Position numbers and translations under genes: made by a program
The notes under the pieces: model-generated
What the model saw: the letters and a program-made list of their open reading frames with translations, nothing else
The model's database searches: none
Told to the model about the DNA's origin: nothing
Source: Ephydatia muelleri
Taxonomy: Eukaryota; Porifera; Demospongiae; Spongillida; Spongillidae
Length of the DNA: 64,000 bases
Reading direction: 5' to 3'
NCBI GenBank assembly: GCA_013339895.1
Contig: JABACO010000022.1
Span: 4,145,548 to 4,209,547, forward strand
Shown: positions 22,514 through 33,474 of the stretch, piece by piece
Layout of the letters: each line of letters starts with the position of its first letter
Position numbering within the stretch: the first letter of the stretch is position 1

Positions 22514-23821
22514 ACATGTACATGCATGTACATACACATATGGGGCAGAGAAAACATGGTAGTTTTCAAATGTTATAGTTGACACAAATCTTATGCACCT
22601 CAACTTAAAGTCAGACTAACTGCTGCAAAGTTAAAAGTGTGGAATCTTTAATAAGGGATTACTTTTCAATGGGAAAGGTCAATAAAGTGCGTACCGCCAG
22701 TGTATGACTGCTATTGTACATTTGATGCTTCCACTGTTTGTACCAGACGTTACCATACATGTAGATAGTTTAGAGATCTATATGTGTAAGCTCTTATCAG
22801 GCCCATAGCCAGGGGGAGATTCCCCCCTCCCTCCCCCCCCGTTCGATGCTTGAAACTTCCGCCTCTTCTAGATATGGTACATGTACTTATAAAAATGCAT
22901 CAGGCCCGAAGGTGTCTCGCTTTTCGTATTTGGCCCCCCCCCCCCCCCCCCCCACCCGCTCTCGCCCCTGGATAAATGCTTTCAGAAGTATTAATCGATT
23001 CCCCCCCCCCCCCCCCCCCCCCCGCCTAACTTCCTGGCTACGGGCCTGCTTATATATTACAGTTGCACAACCATTTAGCCTATTACGGACGTAGCTACTG
23101 TAATCATGTACGTGTCACATTCATGCTAACCTAGGACTCTGAGACTTGCAAGATGCTTCCGTAAGAAGACTGGTTGGTTGTCATGCCCAGGCACTCCTGT
23201 GTCGATTCTATAAGTGGCAAACTCCTCTGTGTAATCGCCATCTCCGTCTTTGCAGCATATAATCCCAATTAGTGCCCACTCTTACAAGGGGTCATGCTAA
23301 GTCAGTATAGGTCATTAATACAAAATCAAAAAACAACCAGGTCTGGGCACGGCTGACTGACGATAGGGTGGCACGTGATGATCGTGGTAGGCACATTGAA
23401 TTTGGGGTGTATCTCACTAACCATTCAAGGGAAGTGCGATTTGAAGGCCCTAAGCTCTGAAAAAATAATGATAAATAAGTTCATTGATTACTCTCATGTA
23501 ATCCGTGAGCAGGTAAGGAAAATATCATTTGGTTTGGAAACTATTGATGACTGAATAAGGAAATGAGAAAAAATGAATGGACATTGGAAACCTTGCATAA
23601 TTAATGTGGAAGTGCGGATATAGGTACTTAAGTTCCGAAAAACTACACAAAATACGTCAACTAGTCCCCACATTGCAAATCCGAGAGCAGCTAGTCAATA
23701 TTTGGGTTTTTTCTGCAGTTAGCTGCAGTTTTCTGAATGCGTCCATACATTTTCTATGGACATTGAATTACGCAATGACCGAATACCGCGTAATCCTTTT
23801 GACCGCCAATTTCTCGATATG
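22514..23821. other. Right part of element 1, non-coding
   Basis: Contains C homopolymers at about 22936-22953 and 23000-23024. The last ~100 bp (TCCATAGAAAATGTATGG on the inward strand) match the corresponding end of element 2 (58780-58800), so this is the conserved terminal region. No gene seen. Confidence 0.55.
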
Positions 23822-26800
23822 AATTGAAATGCAGATCAAACAAGGACCACAGAACAAAAGCACCCTAGACACACACACACACCACACACACACACACACA
23901 CACATACACACATACACACACACACACACACAATCGTAAAATGTTGAGCTCTCAGTGCTCAGTTGTACATTTGTGTGAACAGGAGAGAGAGGGGAGGTAG
24001 GACTGGTGGAGAGGCTCCCACTATTCAGGTGGTGTTCCTTGGCCCTCCATTGCTGACAAGGATGGAACTCCCAAGCCAGCAGGACACCAGAGACCTCATC
24101 CTCATACTCCACACTGCAAACCACCTGAGAAGTGGAAAGGGGAGGAGGTGATTTGATGACAAGTGAACTAACAGTCTACTAATTGCAAGTAATGAATCTC
24201 ATTTGGTACTCATAACTGTTGCCATTCTTGTAGGTACATTTGCTTGTGCCATTAACACTTTTCTATAGCAGGGCTGCTATTTTGGAAGGCAGACGTGCAT
24301 GTCCAAAGGAAAAAAAAAATTCTAGATCTGAATTCAATCTAAAGTGTTTTAATTGATCAAGAATCATCAGAACCCCACCCACAGTACATGCAGCCATAGT
24401 CACCTCTAGTTTGGAGGTAGGCTTGTTGGGAGAGACAAGTGGTCTGATGAACTTGACCTTTCCTTTGCCACAGTACTGTAGCCCTAGCAAGGGGTTCTGT
24501 CCATCAACAAGGGCAGATGGGTCCAGCAGCAGTATGTACCCTGTCCTGGTTCCCAGCCACAGAGCTGCGCCATGGGTCATCAGAGCGGTGATGTCATGGT
24601 CCTCTCCTGCCAGCACGTTCCTGGACAATGGAAATGGCAGACACATGCACGTTAGAATATATGCATGTACATGGCATCATATTGGACACCATCATATACA
24701 CTGCCACCAGGTCATATGTAGTACTATACTCACCCCAAATATCACACAAGGTTTCTACAAGCGAGTGTAGCACTTTCAATGGTCGTAACCCCTGCACATT
24801 TAGTTATTCAATAAATATAATACATTTACATATACTTTTTTTTTTGCATACTTGTGCTTTTTTATCAGACACATTACAATCATGAACAAACATGAACAAA
24901 AATGTTACAAAACTAGAACCCAGAGAATGTTGTGTGTACATCAGATTCAGGGGTGAGGCCTGACCTTAGCAAGAATGCCTCTTGCATTGGATTGAACCAG
25001 GATGAAACTAATTTTGTGAATAATATGTTCTACTTACCAACAAACACATTGTGTACTTAAATTGCTAATTGGCATAATTTTACATGTCAAATTTGTGGGA
25101 ATGAGTGATGCAAAAATTGAAATTGAAACTAATTATTACACCTATTTTGTCCTAAAATTCAATTCAATCAAAAATTACAACTTCAAAAAAACATATCAAG
25201 TTTAATAACTCGCATTGTAATTAGTTCATTGAAATCATTGGTCAAGTGTTGGTAAAATGTACCATTTATAGAACACCAGATCTGAATTTTGGTCAAGAAT
25301 ACATTTGATTTTAAAGGGCCTCGATCTAGTTACCTACTGTTCCATTTGCCTCGTTTGTAAGTTTGTTTATTACACCGTACATGTACATGCACAACACACA
25401 TCACCACATTCACCTGACGTTGTAGCTGGCTTTCATAGCTCCAGTCACGGCATCCCATAACCTCAGCAAAGTGCTCCGTCTGGTCACAGTCCACACCCCT
25501 AGAGCATTGGTAGCCATCAGCATGATCACCATCACCTCCCCCTTACGCAGCCCCCTAGGGGTCTCGCTGCCCCTACGGCCACCACCAGGGCATCCAGCTT
25601 CCTGAGGGACTTGAGGCTCACAATGTCCAGCAGCTCCAGAGAGTCACCACAGCTGCACCAGATGTAACCATTGCTGGTGGGGCACATGTTTAGGCATGGC
25701 TTGCGTCCAGTGGTGAACATCTGCAGTTTCGGTCCCTGCAGGGGGTTAGGTACGACCTTCCCCTGGTTTATTCCAAAGAAGAGGATAATGGTCCCGTTGG
25801 CCAGCCCCAAGAGGACACAGTACTTCATCTCGTCTCCACCGTAGTGAACTCCACAGCCATTCAGTGCACACAGTGAGAGCACCGCATCTTGGAGGTGGAG
25901 GTGGTGGTGCAGACGCATGTCCGGTAGGTTGAAACGTAGACCGATCCCATCAGGCCGTTCTCTGTGCCCACCCACAGCTGCTGAGTGGCATACACCATAT
26001 CCAGGGCAGTGGTGTGTCCCACGGCTATCGGGATAGGTTTGCCATGTTTGTGGGCAAACAGGCTAGACTCCAGAGTTGGAGCAGATATCACCATCTTTGG
26101 TTCCAATGCCTCAAACTGACTCTGCATCACAACCAGCACAAGAGAACAGCATTCTTGGAACACACCAGGCACTCAACAATTCCAAATATCGTCATTGACA
26201 CTCAAATGACATTTGTAATTGAAATGTCATGGCGGGGGAGGTCTTGATCCTTGCCAGCTATGGACTGCAGGTACTCTAATAGTATCCATGTCATGTGTGG
26301 CTGCTTCATGTACAGTTGCTTGATCAGGATACCGAGGTGTGCCTCATTGTTCAGTTGGACTAAAAACACACCATACCACATAACTGTAGTTCCCAGATCT
26401 CTTAGTGTTTCAGTTTCAACTGGACAAACCAATACAACAGCAGATTATCAAAATTCATATACACATAAATATGTGATGAACACTTACATCATCAATCAGG
26501 GCAATGAGCTCAGCACATAAATGCTGAACATTTTCTTTTTCTTTACAAACTACTGCCATTTGAACCTTCAGGTCTCTGATTTGGGCAATAAGCTGTGCAT
26601 TTTAGAAGAGGGTGTCAGACAAACAGTCTCGCAGTTGCTGTATCTGAATGACTCGCTGCTGATCCTGAAATACAAGTGTACATATATGTACATTCATTGT
26701 CTGCACAGTGCCTACCATGCTCCTGTTCATTATCCAAGAATACACCTTAATTTCTTGCACATGGTACTGTACTGTGTAACTATTATGCTGTTACTACTCA

Positions 26801-27568
26801 AAGCTGTTATGCTTCAGCTGTATTATCTCCGTCATTGCCCCTTGGCATTAATGACATCACAGCTGATGAGGTGCACTGATATTTACATTCGGCCTGCAAG
26901 ATTGTCGTTATCCAGCCCCCACTGACAGCCGCTAATGTTCACGAGAAAATTAAAATGGCTAGTATGTATGTGCGATGAAAATAAACTCACGATGTCTCGT
27001 CCCGAGACCCGCTGACGTAAGTTCACATTACGTCATGGGTCTGGTGACCAAAGACCGCAAAGCGAAATTAATATAAGATCCCTCCTCGCCTTTTAGAGCC
27101 GTTTTTGGGTCATGCAGGCTCAAGCTACTTTGCTCTGAAGCTGAATCAGCAAAAACCACTGAGCAAGCAAAACAAAAAATAAATTAATGCACGATCACGT
27201 GACAGAAAAGATCACGTGACAGAACACCACCCCCCCCCCCCCCCCGTTGCTATAGAAATACCGCGATTAAACTATTAGTGCCTCGCGAGTACTACTGTGT
27301 CAAAGAATGCAAACCGCGCATAACCTTTCATATCTTGCCAAACATGATTCAGTTCCAAAATCACTTGAATATATTTAAATGAAATTACGATGAGCAACTG
27401 ATTGTCTTCAGTATCTAATGCAAGAATTTAAGCTTGCTACAGGTCATGATAAAGTCATGAAAACCTTTTATCTACAATACATGTATATGTAGTACCTCAA
27501 CACAGTAAGAGTTCTCCACTGTATGAGGCACTTTTCAACTGCTTCACTTCTTTCCTTTTTCGACTGCG
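23822..27568 (-). pseudogene. Array unit C: coiled-coil/WD40 gene copy
   Basis: Minus-strand exons: exon 1 remnant about 27568-27515 that has lost the MGNSGSS start region; exon 2 26664-26488; exon 3 26419-26275; exon 4 26121-25414; exon 5 24620-24383 (open, ALWLGTRTGYILLLDPSAL); exon 6 24124 to about 23950. Lesions: TAA in exon 2 (LF-stop-NAQ), single-base losses in exon 3 and twice in exon 4, a six-base insertion in exon 4, and loss of the exon 6 stop, so that the frame runs into a CA microsatellite. Its 3' spacer is separated by element 1. Confidence 0.75.
23868..23932. repeat. CA microsatellite
   Basis: CA dinucleotides with a few interruptions, at the same array position as the CA runs near 11985 and 29265-29300; copy-specific length. 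Confidence 0.9.
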
Positions 27569-27668
27569 CTGAATTTAAAGTCCAACATAAAAGCAACTTA
27601 GACGCCACAGAATTGTGACATAAGTGTACGCGAACTGTTGTCATAAGTGATTGCGATGGCGTTAATTG

Positions 27669-28632
27669 CAGCGGCGGACGCAGGATTTAGGAGGGGGGGG
27701 GGGGGGGGGGGGGGGGCACGCTTGTGGGCGGGACCCAAACACTCACAGCTAGGGGGTATGGGGGAGCGCTGTGAGCTCCCCCATCGGGGTCTGGGGCAGA
27801 GCCCCAGAAGCCAACGGTTTTTACGTTTTAAAACCTTCCAAATCTACGTAAAAATAATGATAATTAAAAACCCATGCAATCATTAATTTTAATTCACACC
27901 GCTGCACACGCTATACAATAATTTTATTATTCATCAGTAGCGCATCCTCCAAGATGAAGGAAAGCTTCATTCTCCGTGGCTGTTTGCTTGCAAAAGCATC
28001 AATTGTTTCCTTCACAGAAACGCTGATACATCTATGTACAGCTAGCAGGGCCAATCCATTCATCCTTTCCCCCGTCATTGTTGACCTGAGGTACGTTTTT
28101 AGCCTCCTTAGTCCACTGATGGAGCGCTCTGCCTCGCAACTCGTTAGAGGCCAAACTGTCATAATATGAAGGATGGTATGAACGTTTGGAAATTGCTGCT
28201 TCCTACAAGCCCTTAGGGCGGACAAAAGGTTGCTTGGGCGACTTTCTTTGGAAGCAGCTGACCAATAGAGCTGCATAATTATTGTGCTTCATGTACTATA
28301 CTTACCAACGCTGATCGTTTACAGAAGAAATCCGTAATCACAGACGCCTTTCTTTTCTTTACCTGGTTAACGCTAACGTCAGATTGTTCTTCAATGGCAG
28401 CCATGATATGGTCCCAGGATTATAAATTATGTGTGATTAATTAATGAGCTCGAGACCATAATCAATGTGATATATCTGACTGCGGTATTGTAATCATTTG
28501 ATGGTTTGCAGTCGTGTATACCGTATGACCGCGTATGACCGCATCTATTCATTTAACGGGGGAGGGGGAGGGGGGGGGGGGGGGGGGGGGGGCACAGGCC
28601 CCTTGTGCCCCCCCCCCCTCCGTCCGCCACTG
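27669..28632 (-). mobile_element. Internally deleted hAT element (hAT2)
   Basis: Terminal inverted repeats CAGCGGCGGACG at 27669 and CGTCCGCCACTG ending at 28632, both followed internally by G- or C-homopolymer tracts. It interrupts array sequence that reads GCGATGGCGTTGTGAACGCG in unit B (about 15888); the flanks GGCGTTAATTG and CGTTGTGAACG are a degenerate duplicate of the 8 bp target. At 964 bp it retains only the 3' end of a transposase. Confidence 0.8.
27911..28276 (-). pseudogene. hAT transposase C-terminal dimerisation domain
   Basis: Minus-strand frame includes FPNVHTILHIMTVWPLTSCE, AERSISGLRRLKTYLRSTM and MNGLALLAVHR. The W-P-x-(T/S)-x-x-x-E-R-S-x-S-x-L-x-x-L-K-x-x-x-R pattern is the hallmark of the hAT dimerisation region. 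The catalytic core and DNA-binding zinc finger are absent, so the encoded fragment cannot transpose alone. Confidence 0.88.
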
Positions 28633-29258
28633 CGTTGTGAACGCGTTGCTAACAAATAGATCAAACAACGTAACCCTGTCTGCCCATTAAGTAAAACTAT
28701 TTATAACGCACAGTCTGCTTCGCGAACTACTGTGCATGGCAAGTTTGAAATCAGCCAGTTAGCTGATGTACACATAGGGAAATAATATTCAAATAATATA
28801 AATTCCAGATTCGTATATACGGTTCGATTACGGCAGATAGACAGAATTGAGATTAGATTCAAATCGCCAAATCATGTCCCGTCGTGTCAGATACTAGCAT
28901 CAAGATGCGAGATTGCTCATTTTTTATTATCCTAACTTATCATTGTAACAGCAGTAAAATGAGCCTTAATGTGCTTGATTTGTGGGTCGTTGCCTTCCTC
29001 AACTAAGCACATTGTATTGAACATAAATTATAACTACACATGGTGATTGGCAGAGAGACACCCTGCATATTGCCATTAATTCACTTGATGCGCTTCAATG
29101 CTGGATCATTACTTGTATTATCAAGTTGGCATGATGAGACTACTCCCCACTCAGTGTTCACACATCACGAAACCACATGCACATTTGCTTTATCTGTAAA
29201 TGACTGTTTAGAAATTGAAATGCAAATCAAACAAGGACCACAGAACAAAAGCAACACA

Positions 29259-29303
<45 letters not shown>

Positions 29304-29403
29304 ATAGCATGTTGAGCTCCCAGTACGCAGCTATGATGAATGATAAAAATCACAGAGTCCTTTGACATCAACAGCTAGATCAGTTGACCAACCAGGCAAG
29401 GCC
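28633..29403 (-). other. Spacer between units C and D
   Basis: Homologous to 11440-12096 and 15905-16521. Includes a CA microsatellite at about 29265-29300. No gene. Confidence 0.65.
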
Positions 29404-30378
29404 TCAGGCAGACATGCTCAGTTGTACATTGGTGTGAACAGAAGAGAGAGGGGAGGTAGGACTGGTGGGGAGGCTCCCACTATTCAGGTGGTGTTCCTTG
29501 GCCCTCCATTGCTGAAGAGGATGGAACTCCCAAGCCAGCAGGACACCAGAGACCTCATCCTCATACTCCACACTGCAAACCACCTGACAAGTGGAAGGGG
29601 GAGAGGTGATTTGATGTCAAGTGAACTAACAAGACAACAGTCTACTAATTGCAAGTAATGAATCTCATTTGGTACTTGCCATTCTTGTAGGTACATTTGC
29701 TTGTGCCATTAACAGTTTTCTATAGCAAGGCTGCTATTTTGGAAGGCAGACATGCATGTCCAAAGAATAAAAAATTCTAGATCTGAATTCAATCTAAAGT
29801 GTTTTAATTGATCAAGAATCTTCAGAACCCCACCCACAGTACATGCAGCCATAGTCACCTCTAGTTTGGAGGTAGGCTTGTTGGAAGAGACAAGTGGTCT
29901 GATGAACTTGACCTTTCCTTTGCCATAGTACTGTAGCCCTAGCAAGGGGTTCTGTCCATCAACAAGGGCAGATGGGTCCAGCAGCAGTATGTACCCTGTC
30001 CTGGTCCCCAGCCACAGAGCTGCTCCTTGGGTCATCAGAGCGGTGATGTCATGGTCCTCTCCTGCCAGCACGTTCCTGGACAATGGAAATGGCAGACACA
30101 TGCACGTTAGAATATATGCATGTACATGGCATCATATTGGACACCATCATATACACTGCCAACAGGTCACATGTAGTACTATACTCACCCCAAATATCAC
30201 ACAAGGTTTTTACAAGCAAGTGTAGCACTTTTCAATGGTCGTAACCCCAGTCATTCAATTTAGAACAACGGAATAGTGGGACAAATGAAACATTATGAAA
30301 ATCAAAACCACAGTGAAATTTATTGTCATGATTGAATAATTTTCAATAAATATAACACAATGATCATTTGCATATACC
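29404..30378 (-). pseudogene. Array unit D, exons 5 and 6
   Basis: Exon 5 (30075-29838) and exon 6 (29583-29404) are both open: NVLAGEDHDITALM, ALWLGTRTGYILLLDPSAL, KVKFIRPLV and then VVCSVEYEDEVSGVLLAWEF, ending VHTNVQLSMSA and TGA. A GTGGGT donor after the AACT codons lets exon 5 join exon 6 in phase. The unit is cut at about 30378 (after CATATACC) by inserted DNA and resumes at about 35354. Only the 3' end is here. Confidence 0.72.
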
Positions 30379-30918
30379 TCCATCATAATATATTACATTA
30401 TACACAGTAATAAGTTCTAATAAATCTATATACTACAAGTTATTATCTGAACCTGCGTCAGCAGGTTCAATATAGGATTGATTGAGGAATGATGAATGTC
30501 ATTAAAATTTTTAAATCGCGTCGGGAGGGACAACGGAGAAACGGATCACTTATCTCGTTGCAGCAATCGAACGACAACACCAAGATCTGCGTTTTCATGC
30601 TAGTTTCATGTCATTAAACTATGCGCTTCCAGACAAACAAAGAACCTGCTTCTCGTGCCCATTCCCAAAAAAATTGTTCGTCGTCGTCGTCTTCTTCTTC
30701 TTCCTTAGGAAGGTATAACTCGAGCTACGAACGGTTTTAAAGAACGACAATAGTACCAATCTCTTCAGAATTTACCGGCACGTTATCCTAGCATGTCATT
30801 TGGACACATATCACATCTAGAAAGAAACTACAGCGAGAAATACCTTATTTGGTTGCAAGTTCTATGGCCATCTAGCAAGTTCTAGCAAGTTCTTAATAAA
30901 ATGTATAATTTTAGGGAG

Positions 30919-30926
30919 TATAAATA
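30919..30926 (+). promoter_or_regulatory. TATA box of R-repeat gene, copy 1
   Basis: TATAAATA within GTATAAATACTCCAACAG, about 110 bp upstream of the proposed ATG at 31035. The same motif and context are at 51401 in copy 2, while nearby bases differ. Confidence 0.55.
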
Positions 30927-31034
30927 CTCCAACAGACACTAAATTTATTTGGTGTTCCTATCGCAGTTTAGTCGTTACTTACTTTGGCCAGAGATATTAT
31001 CTCTGCTTTGGCTAGTGAAGTTGTTTTTCTAAAA

Positions 31035-31582
31035 ATGCCTTCGCGTAATCAAAAGAAGAGATCTAAGCAACGAGCGGAATACCTCCAAAAACGAGAAGAT
31101 ATTTTATCACAAGAGAACAAGGCTAAAGCCCGAGCGCGCTACAAGGCCGACCCTGAAAAGAAGAAGGCCTCTGTACGCGACACCTACAAGGCCGACCCAG
31201 AAAAGAAGAAGGCCTCTGTACGCGACACCTACAAGGCCGACCCAGAAAAGAAGAAGGCCTCTGTACGCGACACCTACAAGGCCGACCCTGAAAAGAAGAA
31301 GGCCTCTGTACGCGACACCTACAACGCAAATGTTGTATCTAAGCGTGCTGCTAAAAGGCAGCGATATCAAGAGGGCGTCGAGGAGAACCGTGCTGCTAAA
31401 AGGCAGCGATATCAAGAGGGCGTCGAGGAGAACCGTGCTGCTAAAAGGCAGCGATATCAAGAGGGCGTCGAGGGGAACCGTGCTGCTAAAAGGCGGATAT
31501 ACAGGGGCAATTCAGCTACCATTAAGGCAGCTAGAAGGAGTCGATATTGGAAGGGTCGTAGAACTACCACTACCACCCAAAG
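31035..31582 (+). CDS. Basic KADPEKKK-repeat protein, first exon, copy 1
   Basis: ATG at 31035 (MPSRNQKKRSKQRAEYLQKR) is chosen because it is conserved in copy 2; an in-frame ATG exists at 30984. Then four identical 45 bp units encode KADPEKKKASVRDTY (31142-31321), three units of AKRQRYQEGVEENRA, and a basic threonine-rich end. The exon stops at an AAG/GTATGT donor (31582). Lysine/arginine-rich repeat proteins of this sort occur, as I recall, at the N-terminus of repeat-encoded helicase-like proteins in sponges and cnidarians; no helicase is present here. The charge suggests nucleic-acid binding, which is inference. Following exons are not established. Confidence 0.6.
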
Positions 31583-32571
31583 GTATGTTATAAATAGCAT
31601 GCTGTATGTAGCATTTAAAGTCTAAGGGCTGCTTTCTTACGTGCTAATGTAAGTTGCTCGTGGCTTCCTGTCATGCACACATTAACACATTTCTTTGTAC
31701 GCTTGCATGCATATTATCAGATGTACAGTAAGGCTTCCCAGTTCCCTTGGTAAAGGTCAATGTTTGTACAAAAGGTTATTTGTGCATGCATCTGTGTCTG
31801 TTACATTGTACATTAGTTATCTGATGTTGAAAGAAAGGACTACACACGTGTGTATAGTACAAGTCAGTCATGCGCATCCACCCCTTGCTGCAGCTGTGTT
31901 TAATTGTTATCAGATGTACAGTAAGGCTTCCCACAAGTAAAAGTTCCCCCATGTACATGTAAAGGGTCAATCTTTGTTGTTTTAAAGGTCCACTACACGT
32001 GTGTACAGAAGTGTTACCCAAAATTGAGTTGCATGAAATGAAATAATTCATGTAATGGGCAATTGGTGAAATGTTTTGATACATGTATAAGGCATAATGT
32101 ATGGTAAAATAAAAGTACTGCAACCCTATCTTCTCCCATATAGTTACTCCCTGAGTAACTGCTGTCATTTACAAAAATAAATTTCCATAGGTGATAGGCC
32201 TAGTGGCAGAAGCTAGATAGTTAACAGCACAATATATCAGATGTGCTAATTTCAACACCACTGCACCTGCATGCACCTCAGGTCATGTGATTGGATGAAA
32301 TTCTACCAATAGAATTTTAGCACACCTACACACACACACACTCCACCCCTCCCCCTCAGTATGTGATGGCATGCATGAAAAAGCGACCAATCAGTGAATG
32401 GTCGGATAAGATTAGACTAATAGAATTATAGCACAGCTAGAAAACGTGGCTGTGCATGTATACCGGTATAAACCAACGACCCGTAGAACAGCACATTTCT
32501 CTCTTGAAAAAAATTCAAAGGTAAATACTAAATTTTTTACAAGTTGTTTCAATACTCTGTCTGTCACGTAG
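31583..32571. other. Intron or downstream region of R repeat
   Basis: Repeats ATCAGATGTACAGTAAGGCT twice (about 31718 and 31910) and is conserved with 52212-52797 as far as 32154. No open frame of note. The part from 32155 is unique to this copy. Confidence 0.45.
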
Positions 32572-32937
32572 ATGGCTGAAGAAGTCGGGAAAGAATTTTT
32601 TGATGACTCTGAAGGAGAGGAGTCGAGCACATACATCCTCCTTCATCACAACTTCTGCCCCCCGCCAGCGCTAGCCTCACCACCAGCAGCAGCGCTGCCC
32701 CCGCCAACGCTAGCCCCACCACCAGCAGCAGCGCTGCCCCCGCCAGCGCTAGCCCCACCACCAGCAGCAGCGCTGCCCCCGCCAACGCTAGCCCCAACAT
32801 CAGCAGCAGCGCTGCCCCCGCCAGCGCTAGCCCCACCGCTGCCCCCCACCAGCGCTAGCCCCACCACCATGGCCAGCAGCAGCGCTGCCCCCCCCCCAGA
32901 GCTAGTCCCACCACGCTGCCCCTGCCTTTTTTCCTGA
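32572..32937 (+). CDS. Proline/alanine-rich open frame
   Basis: MAEEVGKEFFDDSEGEESST followed by PPALAPPPAAALPPP repeats (33 bp-type units). It follows a CACGTAG acceptor and could be a second exon of the KADPEKKK gene, but the phase does not match the donor at 31582. A comparable PPPPAAALDP tract lies at 52860-53130 in copy 2. Low-complexity, so coding status is doubtful. Confidence 0.3.
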   Translation: MAEEVGKEFFDDSEGEESSTYILLHHNFCPPPALASPPAAALPPPTLAPPPAAALPPPALAPPPAAALPPPTLAPTSAAALPPPALAPPLPPTSASPTTMASSSAAPPPELVPPRCPCLFS

Positions 32938-33152
32938 CCCCGCCACCCGCATGGCCATACCCAAGGCAGGGGGGGGGGGGGGAGAAGAGGAAGAGGAGGG
33001 AGAAGAGGCCGAGGAGGCGGCAAAATAATTAAAAACAATTATACGTACCATTTTAAATTAATTGTGTGTTCGTTAATTTATTACTTTTCATTATTAAAGT
33101 CGTATTGTAAAAACAAAGCGTTTATATGACACGGAGAAAAAAAAACTTATGA

Positions 33153-33451
33153 AACAAGTAAATAAAAACATTCTCTAACGAGAAAGTTGGTGGGCATATA
33201 GGATTGACAATGTTGGTGTAAAAAGCACGGAAAAAAGTGTGACAGAAATATTACTGGAAAATTGAAATAGGCCTATATTTAGCCCATTTTTTCAGGCGTG
33301 CGCTGCCTAAATGTGACTGGGCTAAATATAGGCCTATTTCAATTTTCCAGTAATATTTCTGTCACACTTGTTTCCGTGCTTTTTACACCAACATTGTCAA
33401 TCCTATATGCCCACCAACTTTCTCGTTAGAGAATGTTTTTATTTACTTGTT
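33153..33451. mobile_element. 300 bp foldback element with 134 bp arms
   Basis: Left arm 33153-33286 and right arm 33318-33451 are near-perfect reverse complements (AACAAGTAAATAAAAACATT ... AATGTTTTTATTTACTTGTT), separated by a 31 bp loop. There is no coding potential. High arm identity suggests recent insertion or gene conversion. Confidence 0.85.
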
Positions 33452-33474
33452 AAATTAAAGTCAGTAGGGATCAC

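Larger units (their letters stand above)
16522..23821 (+). mobile_element. Element 1: 7.3 kb CATATG-terminated element with usherin-like exons
   Basis: Left end CATATGGAGAAATGG; right end, read inward from 23821 on the minus strand, CATATCGAGAAATTGG. Both ends have a GGCGGTCA block slightly further in. Comparison with the uninterrupted site (CTGTTTAGAAATTGAAATG in unit A) shows that only one base (A) is duplicated. The interior holds a minisatellite, FN3/laminin-G exons on the + strand, pyrimidine-rich DNA, a C homopolymer and a foldback element. No transposase was recognised inside, so it may be non-autonomous. Element 2 (58705-63607) has the same ends. Confidence 0.75.
30450..32154 (+). mobile_element. 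R repeat, copy 1 (KADPEKKK-gene repeat)
   Basis: Begins near the perfect hairpin GAACCTGC-GTCA-GCAGGTTC (30451-30470). It matches 50958-52797 over the promoter, gene and downstream region, with similarity ending at CATATAGTTACTCCCTG in both. The left and right flanks of the two copies differ, which supports a mobile or duplicated unit. The superfamily could not be assigned. Confidence 0.6.

Noticed and set aside
31107..31460. Long antisense frame with repeated GVAYRGLLLFWVGLV residues (also 51481-52077)
   Set aside because: It is the shadow of the 45 bp coding repeat; a repeat length divisible by three keeps any stop-free antisense frame open.
32572..32937. Proline/alanine frame as certain exon 2 of the KADPEKKK gene
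   Set aside because: Splice phase does not fit the donor at 31582; kept only as a low-confidence frame.
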